Source: Gonocerus acuteangulatus
Lineage: Eukaryota; Arthropoda; Insecta; Hemiptera; Coreidae
DNA length: 64,000 nt
Reading direction: 5' to 3'
Assembly: GCA_946811695.1 (NCBI GenBank)
Contig: OX328127.1
Coordinates: 50,380,774 to 50,444,773, forward strand
A model generated the notes under the pieces. It made no database searches and was not told the origin of the DNA. It was given only the letters and a program-made list of their open reading frames with translations. The translations under genes were made by a program, and so were the position numbers. Below, piece after piece: positions 25,201 to 36,475 of this stretch (positions within the stretch are counted from its first letter, which is position 1; every line of letters starts with the position of its first letter).

Positions 25201-28200
25201 CTAATTTATTTACTTTAAAACATATTGATAGAAATATCTAATAACTCAAATTCCTCTGACAATCATGTTTGGGAAACATATTTAGAGAGAGAAATAGAGT
25301 TTTGTTGTCTAACTAAATTGAGTTGCTTTTCACATAATATGTTGATCAATTTTTCAAATATGTACTGTAAAAAAAAAATTAATTAACTGAGGAAAAAATT
25401 TAATAATAGTCAAATTAATTTTATGAATACAGAAAAAATAAATATATGTGTTGTTGATATGTAACTTTGCAACATGTTCTTCATAATTTTTGGCATCCAT
25501 TAAATTTGCATTCTATATTTGAGAAAATATATTTAATTTTAAAAAATACAACTCCTTCAGGGGAAAAAAACATGTATTTGATGTAATGAAGCATTGTTCA
25601 CTATGAAGGTTATAGCGGAACTGTCACAAATCCATACATTGGAAGAGAAACTAGTATGAAAATCTTATATGAAATATATAATATTTATCACGGCAAGAGC
25701 TTATAAACGCATTAAAGAATGCAAGACATAATAGCAAGCCCCATAACCATAAGCTTACTCGGGTGCAAAATGTACTGACAGCATATTAAATATATTTTCT
25801 ATTCTATTTCAGCCAACTGTGATTGAACTTCATGTGAATCTTAGTCCTGCCATGGAGAAAATACAGACAGCAACATTGGATTTAGTTTTATTTTGTATAA
25901 AAGAAATCAAGAGGATCAATCCGTCTGTAAGTTATTTTTCATTCTTGTATAATTTATTATCGTCCGTCACTGTTCTGGCCAATCTGATATAGAATGAGGT
26001 TTTGCTATCTTTCTCCCTACATTTCCTTCTTGGTTAATAAATGTTCCTAAATATATAAAACAATGTATTTTTAGGGAAGAAGTAGTATACAGAAACAGTT
26101 CTGTTTTGATTTAGTTAATGTGCATTCTCCTTCTTTCAAATTCATTACTAATCCAACTAAGTTTAAACTACATTTTCATCAGAATCAGCTTCTAAGTTCA
26201 GACCATCTTCATAAGTTTATAGTTCTGTACATTGCAGATTTCAGTCCTCATCTAGAAATATCCTCATTGTTTTACAGTTTTTGTTTACAAAATTCATTAT
26301 ATTAATAAAAGGCGGGGTATCCACTTTTCTCAGTTCTATAGAATAAAATTTATCTGCTGTTCTTGCTTAATATTTTAGGATTGTTTAAAAACAGAGATAC
26401 AATCACGTATCAGTTTTCAAGGGTTGTTTAAACATAATTTTTGAAAATACTATGAAAGACTTTCTGAAGGGCCTTAGTATCTAACTTAGTGTAATTTTCT
26501 GATGTCAGATTCTTTGTAAGTATAAGTTTCTGGATATTAGAGTTAGTCCTTAAACTTCTCTTTGTTTCCTCAAGATCTCTAAGTAAAGTACATTCTCAAT
26601 TTCCTCATTCCTCATCTGCTTTCACTTAGTTATCAGTTAACTTAAATGAAACTTAAGCAAGTCTATAAAATACTTCTTTTATCTCTGCATTATACTTATG
26701 TTTGTTCATTTAAATTCATTTTCTTCAATTAAATTAGCATTTTGTCTTATTCAGTAAATTATAGGTATCTTATGGGTGGTCTATAGTGGTGGAAGGGAAC
26801 TCTGAATCTTTAGAAAATCCTACTTACTGACTGCAATAAAATAAAACTCTCTCATCTTTTATTTTAAAAGAAATATCTCATGTGGAGAAACATGTTCAAA
26901 ATTCTGATAACGTTTAAAAATAAATTTATTTACTGAAGGAATGACTGAAGCTATGTAATTCTTCAATTTCAGTTAGAAACGGAAGAAATAACAGTTGAAA
27001 ATGCCTTGGCTAAGAGCTTCCATAAACTTCTACAGATTCAATTGGATCCTGTATGGAATCGCTTAAGTGCTAAAACAAAGCAGCTTGTTGCAGACTTAAA
27101 AACTCTTCGTTCAGTTATAGTGTAAGTGCTATTCATTTCGTAGTGATTAGTTGATTTTTTTCTGTTGTAGTTTTTTAATATTTTAGTTCCTTAATCTGGG
27201 AAGTTTATGTTATAGCAGCCTAGTGATAAACAGTTATTTTACTTTTAGCCAGAGCATAATTTTACAAGAAAAACCGAAAAAATTTAAAAACAGTAATAAT
27301 GTATTGCCTGGAGAAATAAAAAGCTGCAAAGTATGACTTATAATGTATAATAAAAATCATACAGAAAAAAATCTAAATGCTTAAAATCTACCAAAATTTA
27401 CTAATGTGCTTAAAATAACGATTACTAATTGAAGGGTATTAATTAATAATACCAAACAGGTGAAGAATAACCCTTCAAAAATGTTTTCAAACTTTCCATT
27501 TATTCCTCCATCACAACGTTTCGGACACACAGGTCCATCCTCAGGCAATCTACAATAAATAAATGGAAAGTTTGAAAACATTTTTGAAGGGTTATTCTTC
27601 ACCTGTTTGGTATTATTAGTGCTTAAAATATTTCTTTTTCAAGCATGGATAGGGCTGTATTCAAACATGAGGAAGGACTTCCTCCTCACACTGCATATGT
27701 CGATTCAAAGGGGACTGAATATGCTAGATTTTAAATATTAGTAATTAAGAGTATTTTAATAGTAAACTATTAAGCACTGAAATGAACGAACATAGAATGA
27801 ACACCCACCGCTATTGCATTGCTTTTTGTATTTTAATTGAACAAAGTTAAGAATTAAATAATTTTATTTTAAAACTATTCACTTAATAATGGAAATAAGT
27901 GTAATTCAATGTGTTTCCTTGCATGTATATTAACTTGAGTAAATTCCTTGTTTATATAACTTTCTTTTACAGATCATTGACTCAGTCTGACAGTGTTAGA
28001 TTCCACTATTTACTCACTACCCTCCGTACTCGAGAGTATGCAATGAAAAGCTCTGGCTGGGTAATATTAGATGCTGCTGAGACCTTATTTGTTACTGCTA
28101 AAAGTCGTCTTTTTGATGCTAAACAGAGTGAGTTGCTAGTTTTCTCAACTTTTTCCTACTAGCAATGGTGACAGTAAAGAAATAGTTGACTGTTGCTATT

Positions 28201-31200
28201 AAGAAGGTGTAGATTTGAACTTTGAAATGTAGTCTCCAAGGTACGGAGCTGTTCCCTCTCTTCTCCATAGCCCCGAAGATGGCTTGTAAATCAAGCCGAA
28301 ACGTTGGAAATAAAGTCCAGCTGATGAGCCTTGCCCAAGCTTTTATGTAAATATGAATTAATTCTTGTTTGAGTAATGTACATTTTAGAAAAAAATATAT
28401 TTACTTTATTCATTCATTCACTTTGGCAAATAAATATGACACATTTTATTTATAAAATGTACTTTTATTTAAGAAATGACTGAACCCCAATCATCTACAC
28501 TTTCCTAGTAATGGTGACTTTTATTTCAGAAAAAAAGGTCGTAATCTCTATTTTCATTCTAAAATTATTGAGATGTAAGCTAATCATTATATCTCTATAA
28601 TAATAAATAATAACGTAATATTAATTTATATTTTATGCACTGTGTAGGATGTAGCCAAGTGTTAATGCCTCATATTTTGCTCTTTTTTTTATGTTCACAT
28701 TATTTTTTCTAGATCTGGATCCCGAAACAAATCCAAAGTGGGAAACACTGAATGAAATACTTCTTGAAATTCAAGGAAATGTGTCTACCCCTGAATTGCC
28801 ATTAGTTGTTCTAATACTTGTTGAGTCTAAATTTACTGTAAAACAGCTGAAACAGGTATGCATTGTCTATAATTTATTACATTTGTAGGCCTGATGGCCT
28901 AGGTGTTAATACTGTTTGCCCTAGGATTGGGAGTTCAAATCCTACTAGGGGTGGTGGGATTTTTTCTTTAAAGAGGAAAAGGCCTCGTCATTATCCTTGC
29001 TAGAAAAGGGGGTAACCTGTGGATACTCTGTTCCAAAAAAATTGATATTAGTTATAAACACATTATATTAAAATTAAAATAAAATAATACTTTCATTATT
29101 TTTGTTTAACATTTATTTTTTTATCTATATGGTTAATGTTCAACTATGTTATTCATTCAATTACATATTAAGTCATCAAGACTTATGATTATTATTTTTT
29201 TAGTATAAATATGCTTTAGTGATGACTAAACTGAACAAACATTACAAAAAAGTGTCTGCTGGCGTTCGCGCATGCGTGGTGGCCATGTACAAAAGAGAAG
29301 ACTGTATGTTATACAGGACATTACATAGGTTTGTCGGGTGGACCTAAAGCATATTTATGTTCCTGAATTTGAGCAGAAGGCCCTAAATGAATTTTTTTTT
29401 AGGTTTTGACAATGGGACCTAAAGAAATGCTTCAGTATTGGTATTATAAACTTTTTGGGGCTGAATCTCTGAATACTGAAAAAGCACAGTTAGAGGAAGA
29501 GGATGATGAAATAGAAACAATAACTCTTACTCAAGTAAAAAACAGTGAAGATGGAAATACCACATTTACTGAATGCTCAGTGGTAAGTAGCTAATCGCCC
29601 AGTTGCTAGCTCTAAATCAGTGGTAAGTCACTTCCTGAAATATTATATATAATGATTTTAAATGTAAATATTTTTATTAAATCAACGTAATGACTTTTTG
29701 GATCAAAATATCATTTATTATTTGCTTCGCCAAATCTTCGTTGTTACAATTAAATCTTGTTACCAACACTGATCTCGGTGTAAATTTATTTGAGAGGCAT
29801 CAAGTTAGCCTACCACTGTGCCCTGTCAAATTTGATAAATGCTAACAATTATTATGTAATTGTATATTAATTTTATGTGTATATATATATATAAATAAAT
29901 AATTAATAACAATGTAATGTTTTTTTCAGGACCCAGAAACCGCTAAAGAGCCCCTTATTGTAATTCAACAGTTCAAAAAAGATGGTAATGGGCTCTCATT
30001 ACCCAAAACTTTGCAGCAATTCAAGCCAAATGTAGTCATAATGTACGACGTGGATATTTCTGCTATCAGACAAATTGAGGTTTCTATTAAAGTTATTTTT
30101 TTTAAATAAAAAATGAATTTATTGTGTTTTGTTTAGCTATTCTTTAGTAGAGTTAAATAATCTGAAATAGTGATAGCATTAGGAAAATATAATTTAGTTT
30201 GAACTCCATTAAAAAAAGTTGTTGTAAAGGTTTCAAATAATTGTTGTTATTTTAGTGTTTCATAGACTTTCCACAGATTGTCTTCTGCTTCATTTTATTA
30301 GCATTTTTTTTAATTATTGCTAATTGTAGCTTATGAAATTTTTTATAAATAATGGCGACATATATATATATATATAATTGAAGTATATTGTGAATGTTAC
30401 TGATTAAAATGTTTTCTTGGATTGTACTTCACTAAGAGATCTTGTACACTTTTATTTTGAATGAGATTTAAATTACTCAAATTATCAGTAATTTTCCTCT
30501 TTGTGTAGTTCGCAGACTAACACAAAGAGGAATAATTTTCCTGAAAATACTCCTTATTAATTTTCATCATGAATGAAATTTAGTTTTTATTTAGCTAAAG
30601 TTTTCTCCTGTTTAGATTTACCAAACCAGCTGTGCAGAGAAGATCATGCAGGTTTATTTCATGATTTATGGTGGATCAGTAGAAGAACAGGCTTATTTAA
30701 CTTCCCTAAGACGAGAAAAACAAGCTTTCGAAAAGCTTATTTCTGAAAAAACAGTAAGTATTTTATTAGTAGTAGGGGATAAACCAAGTTCTGTAGAAGT
30801 TGTTTTGGATTTACTTAAACCATTTTAATTAGTGAGCCATAAAGCATTTTAAAAAATTGTTTTTCTTTGAGCTTGCTTCAAAATGAAGACCTGTAGCCCA
30901 TTCCTTTAGAACTTGATATTGAAACAGTCTCCCTCAGAGAAAAGATATTGAATCAGTTTCTTGTAGGGTTCCCTTAATCAGTGTACCATCCGAGACCATT
31001 ACATGATTAATTCTCTTCTGCCTTTTTAACTTTACCTATTATGATAAATCTGTTCATAAATTGAAGACAAAATATATTTTTAATATTTACTATCATGAAG
31101 AAGTATGGTCAAGAATCAGATACGTATACAATATTTGCTCCCTCTGGCCACTAGCTAACTGTTTTGAGACAGTTATTCATAACTCTTATCATTCTCCCTT

Positions 31201-34200
31201 CTTTTATTATTTATCTATTACGTTATTTCCCTAAAATATACTAAATTTTCTTACTGTTCACTTCCACATTAATTAAAAATTGGGATCAGAGAAGCACTCA
31301 ATCCAAGTCTGGTTGCCAATATATAATTAACATATTACTTTTGTCCCCTCCTGCTTTCTGGCATAAATCATCAGTGGTGTGACTTTTTATACCACAAATT
31401 TTCACTGGCCTTACAGACCTTACTTCTACATGATGCTTGTTCGTTTGCTGAAAGCAAAATGGCATTTTGTCCATAGCCCTTTTAACTTGAGCCGCTGCCT
31501 GCTATTCCTTTTGGGGTCCAAGTCCTGACCACTCCTATGTGTCTTAGCCTGCTGTCCGCTAATCCATTGAGGATCAAAGTCCTGACAACCTCAAGGCCAA
31601 GGCTATCTATTCCCTAGGTAATTCCAATCCATCATCGTTATTGAAATTAATGGGTCTCTTCTGAATTTCAATAGCTTCCTCTATCAATTGACGATCAAGG
31701 TGACTTTCCTTCACCAATGTCTTCCCTTGGTCAAAGAACCCCACACTTCTGCCCATGTCTTGCTACAGCCCAAGTTTGGGTACGGCTATGGATGTTTCGC
31801 AATCCTGGTACACATCTTGCTTCATACCCCATAGAAGTAATAATAATCCCTTTATCCTGCAAAACAAGTATTTCATCTAATTATAATCATAATAATTTTC
31901 CATCAGACAAGTTAGAGACCAGATAAAAAATATCCGTAAAATTAAAATTTTGGGTTATGCGTAATGTTACTATATTTTGTTATAGATCTTTTTAATTTTT
32001 GTTCTATAGTTAAATTTTTTTACTTCCAGATATTTAAGCAGTAAGTTTATTTATTCCAGAGTCAAACAGTTTATTATTCCTTCCACCTTCAGCCTGAAAC
32101 TTAACCCTATTTCCGAATGGATGATAAGCACGCTGTGTATCTAGCAACCCAATGTAATTGGGCAGCCTATTTTATTTATATTTTTAAATAAAGTTTTCTT
32201 TCTCTTATGAGAACATATCAAATCAATTTTAGTATCTATAAAAATAATGATGAATGAATCATTATTGGTAAAAAAAATATAGATAAATGCCCACCTTATA
32301 TTCAATTAACTATTTAAATAAGTTAAACAAAAGTTAACTAATGTTGAATTTAATTATTTTTAATCTCCTAGACACTGGTAATGGAAGATCTCCGTCAGGG
32401 TGAAGGCTTAAGAGATAGTCTTGATATAGTGAAAAGCACTCGCCACGGAGGTTTAGAAGAAGGTACTACAACACCCAGAATTATTGTTGATGTAAGGGAA
32501 TTTAGGAGTGAGCTACCTTGTGTTATCCATAAGCGGGGAATAGACATAGAACCAGTTACACTTCAGGTATTCCATTGTACATCAAGACTTCTTCTTTAAT
32601 ACAAAATTTAATTTGTATAATTTAAGTAAGAATTTTAATATTGTAAAATCTGAAATAACAACAGAATATAAATACTGACAGACATCATTTTAAAAGTCTG
32701 TCACACAGGAGTTAATAATAAATAAACTAAACACATTTCTCAGCAAAGTAGTTAGCTCATGCCATTGTTGAGAAATTTTCTAAAACTAACCTAAATCAAT
32801 AGAATAATTATAAAAAAATTACCTTGTTAAAATTTTGTTTAACCAACTGACTAAATAATCTAAAAAAAAAAAATGCTTTCTGTTAAATACTTATTTTTAA
32901 TTCTTAGTTTTGAGTTTATGTAGTTCATTTCATTGAACGTGAACAAAAATTGGGCTTCAAACCACATGACCTAGAAAAAATTTAACGTTACCTAGAAATG
33001 TTTCAAATTAACCCTCATTCCTAATGGGCTCCTTTTAATTATTTTATCAATATCTTTTTCTCATTAGTTGAGCACGTTGTATACTGAATTTTGTAGCAAA
33101 GACGCAAAAAACACAGCCAGTAAATGGGAATTAATCACTGTTTTGGAGTAAGCCCTCACTCCAAATGGACCAATTTTGCTTAAACATTCTCTAAAGTCTC
33201 TGAATAGTATATAACGAGTTTTTTTGTAAGAAGTGTGTTTAAACATATAGATAACAGTAATCTGATTAATTGTAAAATTGTTTGTGTTGCACCCTACGTG
33301 TTTATAGAGCAAATTGCCCAGTTGTGGGCTCTGAAATCAAATAAATAAATAAAATTGACATTAGAAGTTTTCACGGTTAATTACAAATCTCACAAGATTT
33401 AAGCTTGGAAATATTTCATCAATTGTACTTATTTAAATTTTTACATAAACCAAAATAAGATGGTTTACTATGCTGTCAAATGTTATGAATTTATATCCTT
33501 AATTTTTACTTATTTTATTCAGATCGGTGACTATATACTTTCTTCTGAGATGTGTGTAGAGAGAAAGAGTATTAGTGATCTTATTGGATCGCTCAATTCA
33601 GGGCGTTTGTACACTCAGGCACAAGCTATGACACGATATTATGCAAAGCCTATTCTTTTGATTGAATTCGATGAGAGTAAACCCTTTGTACTTCAGGTAA
33701 GGTACTTTATTTATCCATACAGGTAAATTATTGCTCAAATTATTGTAAAAAAGTAAATATATAGCTTCAAAATAAACTTTTTTTTTATTATTATTTTCTC
33801 GTTTTGTTTCAAAAAGGAAATGGAATGGCCATAAACAGATGCATACTTTCAGGCACAAAACATTTAATTTATAATTAAACTAGCTGATATATCCTTCAGC
33901 TTTATTTTAGGGACCAGAAAATGTCTAAATTGACCAAATTGATGGTTAAAAACATTATTTGTCAGCACATCGGTCAGAGTGTACAAATTAAAAATTGACA
34001 CTCAGACCAACTTATTTATACATCAAGAAACAAAAATAACAAATGTTCTCTGTTTCTTGTATTCTGAAATCTTCCATCAATTCTTTAGTACTTGTAGAGA
34101 GACCAGGTAAATTGTAATCAATGGCTGTACTAGACTGAACTGACAGGACGCATAAGGCTAAGCTTTCCTTTGCCACTGTGATCATATAAGTATTCGTAAA

Positions 34201-36432
34201 AATATTTTGTTTTAATTTAAAGCCTGTGTTTTATATCAAGGATACTTCATCTACTGTCAAAATTTGAATGGTCTATTATTAATTCATTTGAGACTGATAG
34301 CCACTTTCGTAACAACAGGACGGCAGCCATTTTTGTGACAAGGCTGTTGTTTCTTCACTTCGGTAAGTTTGGTGAGCTCTAATTACTCTTGTGTCCACTA
34401 GAGTTCATGCAGTTAAGCCTTTTGAATGGGGGTTTCCCTCTGTTACCTTGTACCTTTGCAGATTTCAGTCCCTCTGAAGGGCCTTATTTATATTTTACTA
34501 GTTGATGCGTCATGTTCCGTTAATATTACACCACCACCAAGATATATGACGATATTACTTTAAAAAAAAAAAGAATATCAACAAAAATTTTATAAAACAA
34601 AATTGAAAAATGAAAAAAAAAAGAAGAAAAGTTTTCAAGCCTGCCGTTCACTGGTCCAAACCCTAGAATGAGAAAATGGTGACAGAAACCTTTTTAAAGA
34701 AATAAATAACGTTATCGTAAGAGTAGAAATGAAAAGAAATGGGCGGAGGCGGCTCAGCTACTTTAATGTCGTCCTTTGGAATCCGGTGGTGAAACGGGCT
34801 TCAAAGGTCATTTGGGTTGCTGCCTCATGAGGTTTTAGTCAGAACTGAGTCTATAGTGGACAACATTTGGTTGGACCTACAGACGTATAGAAATATTAAG
34901 GTATCTTTGATGTACAAAACAGCAAGATACCATGCAATGAACATAAAAAAGTTTTATTTTATTTATGTAGATTATAAACTTTTACCAATTTATCTCTTTT
35001 ATAGGGTCGATATTATCTGAGCAGCGACATGTCTTCAAATGACATTACAGCCAAACTTCAGTTACTCACAATACATTTTCCTAAACTTCGTATTGTTTGG
35101 AGCCAGAGCCCATTCGCTTCTGCCCAACTTTTTCATGAGCTAAAGGTAATTTTTGAATGAAGGTAATGTTTGAAATATCACATGTAATAATATGTGAATG
35201 CTATATTTTTTATTCTGAAATTCATAGATAACATTTAATAATTATATATCATGAGCCGATGACCAATTGAAGTTTTGTTATCTAGTGGTCGCATAATATC
35301 TACTCCGTTATTAGATTCTGTGTTAGGGTCATATTTCTATAGAAATAATCTTGTAGATCAAGCTAGAATTGAGGGTTTTCTACCTCTTCTCAAATGTTAA
35401 TCAGGGCCGCCACTTGGGGGGGACTGCCGGGTACTGTTGTCTCGGGCCGGGCCAGGCCTTGCTAATTGGAAAGAAATGTAGATATATGTTATGAATTTGT
35501 AAAAAGAATGGGGTTTAGAAATATAGATGGGCGAAGCCTATATTTATTTGAATTGGATCTATATTTGTTTAATGTACGTAAACGACAAAACAAGTACCGA
35601 AAGTGACCTTTGCTGCACCGATTGTGGGCTTTTATTCTCATTTCGCTCAAAACGCATGATGAAAATAATTTTAAAATGTCCAAAGTCCTATAATTTTTAG
35701 TCTGGCTCAAAGAAGTGGGGGCCCGGCTCTGAGAAGTGTGGGCCCGTGATCTGGTCCTGGGCCCGGCTCGGAGATGTGGTGGCCCTGATGTTAATAGACT
35801 GCTAATTGAGGCAGATGTCTCAATTCAAATATTTAAGGAGTTTCCAATTATATTTGTTTGATTTCTGGCGTTTTAGTTAGAATTTTTTAAATCCATTCCT
35901 ACAGATGAAGACAAAACAAGTATTCAGAATATCTCTGAAACATAAAAGGTCTCATATCTAGCTGAAAGATCTTGATCTTGAACTTCCATAAAGTCATTAT
36001 ATTACCCCCTTGAGTCTTAGGTCATAATCAGACTAAAAGTTGGCTTGTTAACCCACATAACTAAAAATAGTTATAGCTACAAGCTCCTGTTCCACTAAAT
36101 AAATAAATATAATGAAGTAGAACCACTTCTAGCTTAATTATTAATCATCCGAAATTTTTAAGTGAGTGATAATTTATCAATATTCTCCTTATTTTTCTTT
36201 TTTTAGCGATACTAATAATAATCAGACTATTTTGTTCACCCATTTGAGTTGAGAGGCTATCACTAACATGAGAAAATTTAATTTTACACTATCATGGATT
36301 AGTGTTCTTCAGGTGACCTTTTGAACACAATTACTTTTAACTAATTTACGCTGAAGTCATCCTCCAATTTCTGAGAAATGTTTGTTGTTTCCCTAATATT
36401 TACTTAAAATTGTCTTCATAAGAAAAGAATTT

Positions 36433-36475
<43 letters not shown>

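Noticed and set aside
27499..27544. Canonical, active hammerhead ribozyme
   Set aside because: There is one extra base before stem II, the position after GAAAC reads GTG rather than NUH, and no stem I can be drawn; kept only as a hammerhead-like motif.
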